A DNA stretch of 64,000 bases from Codonopsis lanceolata (GCA_013146195.2 CM028384.1:70531990-70595989), one strand, 5' to 3'; numbered from the stretch's first letter, positions 23,764-35,584 are shown. The notes: a model not told the origin generated them from the sequence alone. A program made the numbers and translations.

Positions 23764-24176
23764 ATGTTTCGAAAGCGTAGAAATACCGGTGCTTCCACCG
23801 CCGATTTATCTCCTATGAGGCCTCTGAAAAATATGCGGCCAAACTCTCCAAGTCCTTGGTTCCCGAGAGGGGATTCAAGGCTGAAGAATTTGGCCTCCGT
23901 CCTAATTTCACGGCCCGTAGGTGGGGGTTATTGACCGACTCTCCGGACAAGGCAGTTGTGCCTATTGTCCGCGAGTTCTATGCCAATGGCCGCATTGGCA
24001 TAGATGGGGGAGTTTTAGAGACTGTTAATGTTAGGGACGTTATTGTATATTTTTCGTCCCAAAGCATTAACGAATATTACGGCACATCCAACTTTGCGGA
24101 TGGTGCCGACGGCTATAGCCTCCACCTCCATACCCCTGTCCCTCTTGAGGTGGTAAATACGACCATCACCCTCCCT
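23764..24176 (+). pseudogene. Env-like accessory ORF of Athila A, frameshifted and truncated
   Basis: The ATG at 23764 begins the same basic N-terminus (MFRKRRNTGAS) as the intact ORF in element B. An internal loss and frameshift near 23800-23850 follow, then the frame resumes (ERGFKAEEFGLRPNFTARRW ...). It stops abruptly after the region matching codons 1-150 of the B protein, at the junction with Tat sequence at 24176/24177. Confidence 0.75.
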
Positions 24177-24781
24177 GGGCTGGTGGATTATTGACGGTTT
24201 CGGCTGGGCGACCAGGATCATTGAAAGGTAAGTATGTGGTAACTTGACCTGGTGGGTTATAGCTTTTTGGGTCCATATGTGGGCTGTTCTGGAGTGGGTT
24301 GGTTATGGAAAAAAGGAGTTCATTTGGACTCTGGGGAATATTGGCGCTTGGGAGAGGATATGGAGGATAGGACGGGTAAGGGCTGATATTTGGGTAGTAG
24401 GGATTTGGTGGAGGATTGGGATTTGGGGTAGTGGCAATATTTGGTGGGTTAGTGTTTGGCTGGGAAGTTGGGTTTGGAGGCACATGGGATGTTGATGCTT
24501 CTTGGGGGAATGCAGGGGAAGAGTTCACCTCACCACTAAATTTTAAATTTTGCACCAGACTAGCCATTTGGCTCATTATACGATCGTTGCCGCACCGCAT
24601 TTTGGTCTAACCATCTTTGCATTGCTGAGCCTGAGCGCACCTGAGCCCCCCAGATTCTGCACTCCATAGCGGATCGCCACTTTCTTTTTGCCGCCATACA
24701 CATCGGATCTCCACCTCCGATTCGCCTTTGCCGGATCGATCGATACCCTCGTTCGATTTTTGCACTTATTTCCCGTATCAA
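24177..24781 (-). pseudogene. gag: Tat gag N-terminal region, truncated
   Basis: A minus-strand frame reads a short helical start (MSQMASLVQNL), then a long Pro/Asn/Tyr-rich stretch (NPNPPPNPYYPNISPYP...) and ends against Athila A. Low-complexity N-termini like this are common before the conserved gag core of Tat elements, but the core itself is missing. A further frame upstream (to 24781) has no clear match. Assigned mostly by position between the Tat leader and the Athila junction. Confidence 0.45.
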
Positions 24782-26073
24782 CCGGTCAGTACTATCTCTA
24801 CCTTTCCAAATTTGGGCCAGGTTTCTGAGGAAAATGGGTTTGGGAGGTATCAGAAGGCTGGCTGAAGGCTTTCTGGGCTTGGAGTACAGCGTGTCTTTAT
24901 TAGCATATTTTATTTATTATTCCTACAATTGACCGGATAAGCACCTGCTTTATTTTGACAGTCTCAGGACTTTTCCTGGAACAGTGGCTTCTTTCTCCAG
25001 AGTATAGGACCAACGTATCCCACCTGCCTTTCGACTCCCCAGCACCGGACTGATCCCAGGCGAAGGGCCTATACTTTTTCCAAGATCCACCATTCTAAAT
25101 GGTCTAGGTCGAGCATCAGAGAATAAAAAATCAGCCCCTATGTATTTATTCTTTTTATTTGCGCAATTTATTTTTTTTAACATTTTTTTTACTTGCGCAT
25201 CATTTTGTTTTACTATATATGTATATTATTTTATTTTATTTTACTTTTCTTATTTTCCATCTTTTTTTTTTACAGGGGCTGACCCACGATTCAGAGATGC
25301 AAAAACCGGTCGGTCATTGAAGTCTCCTGAAAATCTATATGCATTCTAACGTTGGCTTATGCAGGGGGTAAGCTGGCCATGGTATAGGGTAACAGTTCGG
25401 AATATACCTATATGCGTGCACGTGTGTGCGGTATCTAAAAAGCAATAAAATCCTTACTATTTTCATATATATAAACATAAGATAAACCATATATGGTCTG
25501 TCTTGCTGTTACGCATGGATTTTCTCGACTTTTTAGTTTGGGCGCGAGCAAGCAAGCACATCACATTAAGAAATAGAAATAAAAGTGGGGAATCTAACTA
25601 TTCCTATTAATTACAAATTTGGTCCTATGTCCCCAAAATAAAATGACAGAATGAATGCAAATATGTACAAATTAAACGGAATAAAAATAATGAACTGAAC
25701 AAAATAAAAATAAAAATATATAGGGCCAAAAATAAAGCGATATTAAAAATAAAGTCCCGTCCCTTTTATTGTGTTGCCCGGAATTTTATTTCAAACATAA
25801 ATATGAATTTTTTTTTTGAAAACTATTTTTTTCGGAATTTTTTTTGCTTTTTTTTAAAAGGAATATTTTTAAATATACCTGTAAAAGTTATCGGAACGAA
25901 ACTGCTTTAAGATAGAGGATCATATCCACAAATATAGACATGGATGTATAGGAACGCAATATCCAAATGCATAAATTAATATAACAAGTATACTTTAGCC
26001 AGAAACAAAGAAAAACAAAAAAGTTTTTTTTTTTATGAGTCTAGCCCTCCATTTTATTTAAAATAAAACGATC
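24782..26073 (-). other. Tat untranslated leader
   Basis: This lies between the primer site and gag on the minus strand. A short minus-strand frame (24950-25183, with FRMVDLGKSIGPSPG) is not recognised. The rest is AT-rich with poly(A)/poly(T) runs, and I see no gene in it. Long leaders are normal for Tat/Ogre elements. Confidence 0.45.
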
Positions 26074-26093
26074 TCCCCAGCCAGAAGTCGCCA
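26074..26093 (-). other. Tat primer binding site, tRNA-Arg-like
   Basis: The minus strand reads TGGCGACTTCTGGCTGGGGA. It resembles the TGGCGACTCTGCTGGGGA-type site of Ogre/Tat elements, with small insertions. This gives the element's orientation and the inner edge of its 5' LTR. Confidence 0.65.
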
Positions 26094-26165
26094 CCGGGTT
26101 CCTCGAAATGCGCCGCGCTGCGCGCCCTTGGATAGGGGTGCGCGTACGTGCGGATACGGGACACC

Positions 26166-26640
26166 ACTGTTCTCATTCCGTCCTCTCTTATTTAGGGGAG
26201 AACGAAATTAAAAGTGCGAGAGGAGTGCTATCTAAGATAGCGCGTTGGAATGCGCCTCGGTTGCCTTTAGTGGATTTTTTATCCAATATGGGAACTTTAG
26301 GGTTTCCCGCATCAAGTTATCCTTTGTTTAGGGGATACCAGGATTTGGGAATGCATCACCCTTTCATTTCCATTCTCCATTTTTTAGGGGAAAACGGAAA
26401 AGTGCAAAAAAGGATGTTGCGACGCCCCCACTATGGATTTTATAAAAATAGCCTTATGGCCTATTTCGGATCCCTATGGGAGCTTTCGGTTTCCCGCATC
26501 AAATTATCCATTATTTAGGGGATACTAGGATATGGGAATACATCACCCTTTCATTCTCATTTTACCTTTTTTAGGGGAAAACAGAAAAGTGCAAGAAAGG
26601 AGTGTTGCGAGGCCCCACTGGATCCAAAATGTTTTATAGA
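26166..26640 (-). repeat. Tandem subrepeats in the Tat LTR, about 190-bp period
   Basis: Three related units are anchored by TTAGGGGA...AAAAGTGC at about 26190, 26382 and 26570 (spacing 192 and 188). A second anchor, CGCATCAA(G/A)TTATCC, is near 26308 and 26494. Confidence 0.7.
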
Positions 26641-26966
26641 GTCGTCATCTTTATTTTAAGGCAAAAATAAAGCAAAACAAAAAAAAAAGAAAAACCAGAG
26701 ATTGTAAAACGGGTTCGGAGGCTAAGTTACGAGTTGGGAAGATGCTAGGCACCCAACTCACCCTTTCAGTCTCAAAAGTGGTTTTTGGCTAAAGTATGTT
26801 TTTTGTTATATTTATCTAGCAAATAAATAAAGCATTTAAAGACAGGAAAATAAAAGCAAATACATATGTGGCTACATTATTTACGGACTTGCAACCATTT
26901 CCTTACAATAATTACGAATATATTTAAAAATATTTAGCCATTATAACGGCTCTTTTACATAATATT

Positions 26967-29900
26967 GATCCAGGCATCACCGTTTCCAAACAAAAACATT
27001 CTTTTCCAGCTTCTGATCGGATCCTTCGATCTAAGTTAAAATCTGCTGCAGCCCCCCACAATGTTTCTCATGGATATTAAGGCCCTCTTTTGGAATGCCA
27101 GAGGGATAGGCAACGATCCCACCATTGCTCGTATCAAACAGCTTGTTAAGCTTCACAAAATATCCTTTATTGCTATTTTTGAGCCCATGATAGATTCTGA
27201 TTGCATTAACTTTATAAGTTGTAGACTTAAATTTAAATTTTGCTTCTCTAATGCTGTTAGTTCAATTTGGATTTTCGCTAAATCTGTTTTCTCTTGTTCC
27301 CTTGTTCAAGGCTCTGAACAACAAGTTACTTTCCGAATCCAGCATTACACTTGGGCGGCCTCGGCTATCTTTTCATGTGTCTATGCAAAATGCGTTTTAC
27401 TTGACAGAAAATCTCTCTGGACTGAATTGGTTGATCTTAGTGAGTAGTTTCAAGATACCCCTTGGCTTGTGGGGGGGGATTTTAATATTATATTAGATCC
27501 TCATGAAAAATCTGGGGGTCGCGGATGGGATCGGGAAGGAGCTATGGATTTCCATGCTAGTAATGCTGCTTGTGGTTTGTTAGATCTCGGTTTCAATGAT
27601 CCTAAATTTACCTGGTGGAATAAACGTGATGAAGGGGCCACTATCCACCAGCGTATTGATCGGCTGCTGTGCAATAATTCTTGGTTGGATATCTTTCCTC
27701 TATCAACTGTTCAACACTTGAATCGCACTTGTTCAGATCACTCTCCTTTGCTCTTGAACATTGTAAAGCCTTCTACTCCCAAGGCTCGGCCTTTCCGTTT
27801 TATTAATGCTTGGGTTCACCATCCCACTTTTCATGAAGCTGTTCGAACTGCATGGCAATCAACATCTTCAGGCCGTCCTATGGTTAATTTTTCCTCTAAA
27901 CTTCGGGCAACCAAAAAGGCTCTTCAGGCTTGGAATAAGGCTACTTTTGGTAATATTTTTATGGCAGTTAAAGTTGCTGAAGATAATGTTCTGGAAAAAG
28001 AATTATTTCATGAGTTAAATCCTTCTGGGGAGAATCGTGCAGCACTCTTGGAGGCTCAAGCAAACTTACGTAAAGCTTTGAAAACGGAGGAAGTTTACTG
28101 GAGGCAAAAATCTAGAATTAAGTGGTTTAAGGAAGGTGATGGAAACTCCAAGATCTTTCATGCCTTGGTTCGTAACTCTCAGAGACATCTCCACATCCAT
28201 TCTATCAAAAATTCTGATGGTGTTTTGCTTGAGACTGATTCGGACATAGCTAATGGGGCTGTTGATTTTTTTCGTGATCAACTCAAGGCTGATTCCCCTC
28301 CTTTTAATTCTACTCTTGATATGATTCCTTCTCTTATAACTGAGGAATGGAACGCCACTTTAATTTGCCCTCCGACTCTAGAGGAAATTCACTCCTCAAT
28401 AATCGGTCTCAGCCCGGACAGTGCCCCCGGTCCTGATGGATTTTCAGGCCAATTCTTTGTGTCATGCTGGGACATTATAAAGGATGATCTCCATCTTGCA
28501 ATTCAGGAATTCTTTGCCGGCTTCTCCTTTCCTAGATCATGGACGAGTACCCTCATTGCTACAATTCCAAAAGTTGACTCTCCGGTGTCTTTTAAGGATC
28601 TGAGACCTATAAGCTTATGTAATTTTTGCAACAAAGTTATCTCCAAAATCCTGGCTGATAGACTGGCTGATTTCCTTCCTCAAATTATTTCTCCCAACCA
28701 AAGTGCCTTCACGAAAGGGAGGGTTATTCAAGACAATGTTCTTCTCGCTCAAGAATTGATTTTTTTCCTGGGGAAAAAAGTTAATGGCTCCAACATTGCT
28801 CTCAAATTAGATATGTCTAAGGCGTTTGACCGTCTTTCCTGGACCTTTCTTATTCAAGTTCTCCGAAAGTTCGGTTTTCATGAAATATTCATAGACCTTA
28901 TATGGAGGCTTATTTCTTCTAATTGGTTCTCTATCCTTGTTAATGGGAATCCGGCTGGATATTTTCAATCTTCTCATGGGCTTAGACAAGGTGACCCCCT
29001 TTCACCAAGTCTCTTTATCTTGGCTGCAGAAGTTCTTAGTAGAAGCCTGAATCAGCTTCATGATTTACATCCCTGTGTTCGGTTCTCCACCTCTAGCGGT
29101 TGTCCAATCATATCTCATCTGTCTTTTGCAGATGATATTATGATTTTCTGTAATGGTAATAGCCGGTCCATTCACCTTCATCTGGAAGTGTTGCACAATT
29201 ATGAAGCTATGTCTGGCCAACTTGTTAATAAAGATAAAAGTAGGCTTTTTGTGGCTCCTTCAGTCAGCAATATTCGGGCTGCTCGCATTTTTCTCTTATG
29301 GGCATTCAAGTCGGGTCTCTTCCCATCACATATCTTGGCTGTCCTCTCTATTATGGTCGCAAGAAAAGAGCCATTTTCGACCCTCTTTTCTCCAAGATCC
29401 AACAGAGAATAGACTCTTGGATGGGTTCCTTCCTCAATGCTGCTGGAAGAATCACGCTCATTCGGCATGTCCTTCACTTAATTTCAGCCTACCTTCTAGC
29501 CTCTCTTGATCCCCCGAAGTCAGTCATTAAGTCTCTTGAGCGAGTTTTTGCCAATTTTTTCTGGGGCGGTTCAGATGGTTCGTACAAATCGCACTGGGTT
29601 GCTTGGGATATTTGTTGTAAACCAAAGTCTGAGGGAGGTCTCGGCATACCTTCTATTTCCTCTTTGGTTAAAGCTTATTCGGTAAAATTGTGGTGGAGGT
29701 TTCGGTCTTCAAATAATATTTGGGCATCCTTTCTCAGATCCCGCTACTGTACTTCAGTGCATGCTACTCTTTCTACCACTAACGGGTCTCATATATGGCG
29801 CCGTCTCAAGCAGATTCAACCTATTGCAGAGCCCTTTATCCACTGGAATATAGGCCGAGGCCAATGCTCTATTTGGAATGACAATTGGATTCCTAATCAG

Positions 29901-31309
29901 CCTCTATTTCGACCTGATGGAAGTGATTTACATCATGTTTATGAGCTGTTTGACTCAGCTGGGACTTCTTTAACTTCCATGGCAAAAAATATTCTTCCTC
30001 CAGCAGCTCTTAATTACATCATAGATAATCAGATATCTCTTCAAAACAGTGAAGACATGCTGTGTTGGTCTAAATCCTCTTCGGGTCGTTTCTCTCTTTC
30101 TTCAGCCACTTCAATTGTGTCGACTCCCTCTTCTCACTCCTTATCCTCCAAATTTATATGGCACAAGCTAATCCCCTCGAAGATTGGAATTTTTATTTGG
30201 AGGCTTTTTCTAAAGCGCATCCCTGTTGATGAAGGTCTGATTAAGAAAGGGTTCCAGCTTGCTTCCAGATGTGTGTGCTGCCCCATCCCTTCAATGGAAA
30301 CTTTCTCTCATCTTTTCCTTCATGGCTCCTTAGCTTCTAATATATGGCAGGCTTATCACCTTTCTCACGGGCTTCCTATTGAGGGTAATTCAATACAACA
30401 ACGTTGTATGGCGGGTTGGTGTTCGATCTCTTGACCTCTCACAAATTCCTCCCCTCTCTCATTCTTTGGCATATATGGAAATCGCGAAATGCCTTGCTTC
30501 ATGATATCTCTCAAGTGAATATTTCTTCATCTATTCGGGCCATTAATTGTGACTTATCTGCCATCATGGAAGGAGGCAGTTTCATCACTTTGGGTAACTC
30601 TACGGGAATTATCTCCCATGCTTCCAGAAGGCAAGTCAAAGTCCATGCAGTTTTTTGGAACAAGCCTCCTTCTAATATTCTGAAACTTAATTTAGACGGA
30701 GCCAGCCGAGGGAATCCGGGTTCCAGTGGGGGTGGAGGCATCATTCGCAACTCTCAAGGTGCCATTGTCTATGCCTACTCTTCTTTCTATGGTCATGCTA
30801 CAAATACGGTAGCGGAATTAAAGGCTCTAGTTCAGGGAGTTCGTTGGTTGCATGCTCACAACTATCATAATTCTATCATTGAAATGGATTCTAAGACCAT
30901 TTTTAATTGGCTCACTAAAGATCACCAGCCTCCTTGGTCGGCTTTTTACTACGTCCGCTCCCTCCTCTCCATGCAAGCAGATTGCCAGTATATTTTTTGC
31001 CACTGCTACCGGGAAGCTAATTCTGTTGCTGACAGTCTTGCTAATTTGGCGGTTGATCGTGGTTTTGACTCGGATTTCACCTTGCTTGCTAGTCTGCCTC
31101 CCTTTATTAAAGGAAATATTATTTTAGACAATCGTGGTCTTGCTCATGTTCAGATTTCTTAATTTTGTATCTATCCTTTTCGAGGTAAGGCTCCTTTGTC
31201 CTCCCATTTATAAGGGCCAGGCTGGTTGTCCCCCTCAAGTTTGTATTTTTCCATTTTATTAATAAAATCCCGCAGGATGCCGCCCCTGCTTCTCCAAAAA
31301 AAAAAAAAA
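26967..31309 (+). mobile_element. LINE1: 5'-truncated plant LINE in the Tat LTR
   Basis: An exact 12-bp target duplication, TTACATAATATT, flanks it (26955-26966 and 31310-31321). A 14-A tail lies at 31296-31309. It carries ORF2 (endonuclease, RT, zf-RVT, RNase H) but no ORF1, so it is 5'-truncated. The 3' UTR has CGAGGTAAGGCTCCTTTGTC and ATTAATAAA before the tail. Confidence 0.95.
27061..31162 (+). pseudogene. LINE1 ORF2 (endonuclease, reverse transcriptase, zf-RVT, RNase H), broken
   Basis: The N-terminus is an AP endonuclease: FWNARGIGN near 27090, an IFEP motif, GGDFNI near 27474, RIDR and SDHSPL near 27740. A TAG near 27445 breaks it. RT follows with KLDMSKAFDRL, RQGDPLSP and the catalytic FADD at 29125-29136. 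A frameshift near 29290 moves to the frame holding the zf-RVT region (WHKLIPSKIGIFIWRL, with a cysteine cluster). Another near 30410 leads to an RNase H (LNLDGASRGNPG, AELKALVQG, EMDSKTI, NSVADSLANLA) ending with TAA at 31160. The long open stretches suggest a fairly recent insertion. Confidence 0.9.
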
Positions 31310-31495
31310 TTACATAATATTTCCTAACTAAATCCGGGCAGCACAACGACTTATATTTTCTACATTAAGCCGGATTTAAAGAATAACTTTATAAAAAATA
31401 ATGCCCTTAAAGGCTATTACCTTTTAGAGCGGGATGTGCTCGCTCTGTCCTTCAGAGAGAGGGAGTCTTTGCTGTTGTTGTTGTTGTTGTGATTT

Positions 31496-31675
31496 GGGCA
31501 GAGTGACTGCTTATTTTTGGTAGTTTTGGCTCGTTCACTCGGGCAGAATGACGGCTTATTTGTGGTTGTTTTGGCCTTTTTGGATAGGCGGAATAACGGC
31601 TTATTTTAGGTGTTTTTTGGCCTATTACTTGGGCAGAGTAACGGCTTACTTTATGGTTTTTGGGCTAGGGAAATG
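31496..31675 (-). repeat. Tandem 45-bp subrepeats in the Tat LTR
   Basis: Four units start at 31496, 31541, 31586 and 31631 with GGGCAGA/TAACGGCTTA-like sequence, each spaced exactly 45 bp. A (GTT)n run lies just before, at about 31464-31490. They are downstream of the LTR TATA box on the minus strand, so probably in R or U5. Confidence 0.75.
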
Positions 31676-31884
31676 AGGTGGATACCTAACTAAAAGGCTA
31701 GGGATCACTTTTAACCGGTGGATTTTTGTTTTGGCGGAGTTTGGACGGGGTTTCAAAGCTTTATGGGCTAAACACTCCCTATCTCACTTCTCTCACTATA
31801 TCTCAACGTTAGGACGATGTAGAGAATTCTTCAGCGTTTCTTTGTGATCTCTTCTTCTCTCTTCAGAAGTGAGCCCAACACACT

Positions 31885-32066
31885 TATTTATAGGTGGACG
31901 AAGGGATACATCGGGGATTAAAAATCCCTTCAGCACATTTGTTTTTCTTGTACACCAACCTTCGATCCTTGTACAATGTGTTAACTGGGAGAGGGACTGT
32001 AGCAGCCTTGGCGCGGATCCTACCATTGCTTGGCGCGGCGCCAGATGATGCTTTTGGCCGCGCCAA
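31885..32066 (-). promoter_or_regulatory. Tat LTR promoter: GC palindrome triplet plus TATA box
   Basis: On the minus strand, GC-core palindromic sites lie at 32066-32054 (TTGGCGCGGCCAA), 32043-32030 (TGGCGCCGCGCCAA) and around 32016-32008, spaced about 22-24 bp. They are followed by TATAAATA at 31892-31885. The first site matches the first site of the internal promoter at 8720, and the second is nearly the same as 8741-8755. Confidence 0.6.
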
Positions 32067-32242
32067 GTTACTATTTGAGTTTCAAAATTGTCACTTTTAT
32101 CCCTCACATTTTACTGTTTTGTGAATCCTGCTTTGCCTTTCGCATTTTTGACTCCTGTAACTTGACATTTATTAAGTTTAAACAGTTCTTGATATCATAT
32201 GCCAGAGTCACATATCAGGGGTACGAAATTGGGGTGTCTACA

Positions 32243-32687
32243 CCTAGTAATGGTACTAGTGATGTTGATGATAATTGGTTAATGTTTGAGATTAATGATA
32301 GTTTTTTCATTGAATCTAAGGGAAGAAAGTAAAAAAGAGAAACAAAAGAGATAAGCAAAATAGAGAAGAGAGCAAATGGCTTGCTACAAAATCACACGAG
32401 GAAGAAAGGTAGAAGAGACAACATATATGAGAAGGAAAGAGACATATTAGAGGGGATATGGTGGCACATTTTCCCTCCAAGATTTGTTCAACAAGGGATC
32501 CAACCCAGCTTTCATTAAGGGCATTTAAGGCATTATGTTAAAAATTTCACCACAAAATAGACGATCATCACTAGAAGGACTAATCGTATGTCTAAAAATT
32601 CAGTTCAAGGACCAAAATGGAAAGCGTCAAAGAAGTTGAACCAAATCAATTTAGAGTGTTAACTTCTGGGGCCAAATTATATGTTAA
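32243..32687. other. Flank between Tat LTR and MULE
   Basis: No gene seen. It is purine-rich at first (AGAGAAAAGAG-type), then unique-looking. The five bases after the Tat LTR are CCTAG, but the partner copy is outside the window. This is likely the older host sequence into which both Tat and the MULE were inserted. Its right part continues across the MULE at 59510. Confidence 0.5.
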
Positions 32688-32733
32688 CGGTGGGGATATT
32701 CATACCCCAAAAACCTATCTCTATACCCCAATT
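32688..32733 (+). repeat. MULE left terminal inverted repeat
   Basis: About 45 bp match the reverse complement of 59455-59500, including CCAAAAACCTATCTCTA. Further inward, CACCCC-rich motifs continue on both sides but are not alignable end to end. Confidence 0.9.
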
Positions 32734-33198
32734 GTAATAATTACACAAATGCCATTAAGTGAATTGACCTAATAAGCCCTTCTAAGCATTACATCCCATC
32801 ATTTAATCTTTACACCCCATCAATTAATCTCTACACCCCCATTGAGATAACTATAATGCCTTTAAACTAAAAGACAAATAATACTTCCTACACCCCATTG
32901 TGTTATATTTACACCCCAAATCACAAATACATGTAGAATGCTTACGGGACCTTCATTGTATTTTCTTCTTCCAATTTTTTTTTCAAAACTCTCTCAAAAC
33001 CAACCCTAAACATAATCACATTGTCAAAAATAACATTACAAGGAGCTTAAAGAAGTCATGGGGTCGAGTACTGTAAGTATTCCTTTCACTTTCTTCGATT
33101 AAAATTTGGTTTTTTTCCAAAAAAAAAAAATCGAGCTGGGTATGACGGCTGTTCGAATCTGGTGTGATGAACAGACTTAAGGGTGTTCACTACACTGT

Positions 33199-33372
33199 GG
33201 TCGAACACCAACACTTATGTTCATCTCAGAATGGTCGAACACTCTCACTGCTGTTCATCTCAGCCTGGTCGAACACTTTCACTTCTATTCATCTCATCTT
33301 GGCCGAACACTCTTACTTCTGTTCATCTCATTCTGGCCGAACACTCTCACTTCTGTTCATCTCATCCTGGCC
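33199..33372 (+). repeat. Left 34-bp minisatellite of the MULE (five units)
   Basis: Units start at 33199, 33233, 33267, 33301 and 33335. The pattern is GG(T/C)CGAACAC, then a CTCACTTCTGT-like part, then TCATCTCA. The same unit occurs in inverse orientation at the right end (58819-58976). Because 34 is not a multiple of 3, all frames stay open here. I do not treat those frames as genes. Confidence 0.9.
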
Positions 33373-33434
33373 GGATAGTGCATGAAGAATGCAGAATCAT
33401 GAATTTTTAACATGTTTTTTTGCTTATTTTTCAG

Positions 33435-35584
33435 GAAGCAAACACGTTTCCTATTGAGTACAGTGTTGTTGGTCTTGTAAATGATGCAATCATTCCTCTT
33501 CAACAACAGATGGTTATAGATTACAGCAATGTGTTTGTAAATCACTCATATTTTCATCTCGGGATGATTTATTTCATTGGGTGCATGCAACCGAAAGGGA
33601 GAATGGGCTTGTGATAGTAATTACTAGGTCTGATAGTGGTACGGCAAATAGAGGACCTCGGTTGACTTTAGGTTGTGAACTTGGTGAACAACCTCGTCAA
33701 AAAAAAGGGTGATGATTTGAGTAAAGTAACAAAGAATAGCAAGAGAGAACATGGATCAAAAAAATGTGGGTGTCCATTTTGTTTCGAGGGCATACAATTA
33801 CGTGAGGGAGTATGGGAACTTCAGGTTGAATGTGGGTTGCATAACCATGCCGAGGCCCCTCACATGCATGGCTACTCATTTGTTGGTCGATTATCAGAGC
33901 CGGAGAAAGCTTATGTTCTTGACATGTCGCATGCCAATTCGAGGCCCAAGGACATTTTGCAAGGTTTACACGAGAAGTTTCAAAGTAATAAGTCTTTAAT
34001 ACATACTATTTACAATGCTCGTAGCAAGAATAAAATTATCGAGCGTGATGGTCGATCACAAATGCAGCAGCTTGTAGCAAAATTGATGGAGCATGGATAT
34101 TACTGCCATCATAGGAGATGTGAGAAAACCAACATTGTTCAAGATTTGTTATTGGCTCATCCAATGAGCATTGAGCTATTGTATTCTTTTTTGAAGGTTC
34201 TCTTCATGGATCGCACTTACAAGACAAACAGATATAAGTTACCCTTGTTGGATATTATTGGTGTCATGTCGACAAATATGATATTTTTGGTTAAAGCTGT
34301 GTATATGGGGTCGGAGTTGCAAGATAACTACATTTGGGCGCTTGGTATCTTGAAAGATTTGATGAATCAATCCTTCTTGCCAACTGTGATAGTAACTGAC
34401 AGAGATCTTGCGTTAATGAATGCAATTGAGGTAACTTTTCCTACCTCCCAACACTTCCTTTGTCGATGGCATATCAACAAAAACATCCTTGCAAATTGTA
34501 AGAAATACTTTCGCACTAAAGTGCAATAGGATCAATTTACCCTCTGTTGGAATTTTTTGGTGGATGAATAAAATAAGCAAATATATGAAGAATACCTGAA
34601 GAGATTTCAGACTGATTTTATTGATTATCCCGCTGCGGTTGAGTACGCTATGAAGCAATGGATATGGCCGTACAAGGATATATTTGTGTCGGTTTGGACA
34701 AATAATGTAATGCACTTTGACAACAACACAACAAGCAAGTATTTAAATGTTTTCAACATTTCATTGTTTTCTATAAATTTTGTCATGCAATACAAATATT
34801 AATTGTATCTTATTTTAGGGTGGAAAGTCAACATGCAGCTTTAAAAAGACAGTTGAAATCAAGTCAAGGTGACTTTGAGACATGTTGGAGACAGATACAC
34901 ACCATGATTGAGACATCTCACATTGTGTCATTCACGAAGAGTCTTACAGTCGTTCTTCCGAAATACAGATCGGTTATATTTCAACAACTTCGAGGTTTGG
35001 TGTCTATTCATGCATTGAGTCTGATATACAATGAGATGACTAATATATCTGAAGATGGTTATATAGACCCGTTGTTGTGTGGTTGTGTACTTCGAAGAAC
35101 ATGCGGGCTGCCTTGTCGTCATGAGATTGTTGAGTATATGAGAAATGACTGTCCAATTCCCCTTGATCAGGTTGATTCATTTAGGAGGAAATTAGATATG
35201 TTACCTACTCCTGAGAATGTTGAAGTTTCAGTGAAGCTGGATATGGACAATCGATTCAGTAGCACGTATGATGAGATTCGTGAATATTATGAGAACGCTC
35301 CTGAGTCTAAAAAGTTGTTAATCATTAAAATAATTATAGAGGTGAAAGAGGCGAGAACGAACTCCTTGATTGTTCCATAGGATGAAGTGCACACTCGTGG
35401 TCGTCCGAAGCCTACGAAGGTAAAAAAAGATAAATCAACCAAGCATGATCTGAGTTTGTTTGAGCATGTGGAGTCGATGATAGATAGTTGCTCAACTTAT
35501 GATCAAGGATTGTTATACGAGGTTGGTCCATCGCAGCAACCTCCCACGTTCACTATAGTTCCCCAGCTTAACGAAAATATTCTG
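33435..35584 (+). pseudogene. MULE transposase with FAR1-like and SWIM zinc-finger domains, broken
   Basis: A possible 3' splice site at 33434 is followed by EANTFPIEYSVV. A frameshift near 33560 then leads into a FAR1-type DNA-binding region (ATERENGLVIVITRSD, TLGCELG, KKCGCPFCF, CGLHNH). The transposase core (33675-34529) has LFMDRTYKTN and VTDRDLAL, carrying two acidic catalytic residues, and CRWHINKNI. A TAG at 34527 and others follow. An intron with GT at 34739 and AG at 34818 joins cleanly to the next exon (34819-35584). That exon contains a SWIM finger (CGCVLRRTCGLPCRHE) and, after a TAG at 35378, an AT-hook-like TRGRPK. The MULE transposase cuts and moves the element in the nucleus. 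This copy is dead. Confidence 0.85.

Larger units (their letters stand above)
15605..24176 (+). mobile_element. Athila-type Ty3 retrotransposon A, 3'-truncated, inserted in Tat
   Basis: The element starts with a complete 5' LTR (15605-16883), a tRNA-Asp primer site, gag, protease, RT, RNase H, integrase, a spacer with palindromes and the start of an env-like ORF. It then stops abruptly at 24176, where Tat gag resumes in the opposite orientation. The 3' LTR and most of the env-like ORF are gone, so no target duplication can be checked. It shares nonsense codons with element B, so the two come from one source lineage. Confidence 0.85.
7372..32242 (-). mobile_element. Tat/Ogre/Retand-lineage Ty3 LTR retrotransposon, minus strand, split by nested insertions
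   Basis: Read on the minus strand from 32242, the order is LTR starting TGTAGACACCCC, a tRNA-Arg-like primer site, leader, gag start, a gap occupied by Athila A, a G-patch region, RT, RNase H, a second (archaeal-type) RNase H, integrase, and a 3' region with an ORF on the opposite strand. Dual RNase H, the G-patch and the LTR/PBS style are Tat-lineage traits. The 3' LTR is not in the window, because a copia LTR abuts at 7371. Protease and most of gag are missing at the Athila A junctions. All coding parts are broken. Confidence 0.8.
26094..32242 (-). repeat. Tat 5' LTR, interrupted by LINE1
   Basis: The outer end reads TGTAGACACCCC on the minus strand (32242 downward), a typical Tat/Ogre LTR start. 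The inner end abuts the primer site at about 26094. Removing the LINE (26967-31309) and one target copy leaves about 1.8 kb. The exact inner boundary is uncertain by some tens of bases. Confidence 0.7.

Noticed and set aside
24244..24610. Trp/Gly-rich plus-strand ORFs
   Set aside because: They are the antisense of the Pro/Asn/Tyr-rich Tat gag frame on the minus strand.
33199..33372. Regularly spaced repeats that could suggest a CRISPR array
   Set aside because: Units are head-to-tail with no unique spacers, have an inverted partner at the other MULE end, and the genome is a plant.
33164..33410. Overlapping ORFs across the left minisatellite
   Set aside because: A 34-bp repeat with few stops keeps all frames open; the proteins are translations of the repeat.
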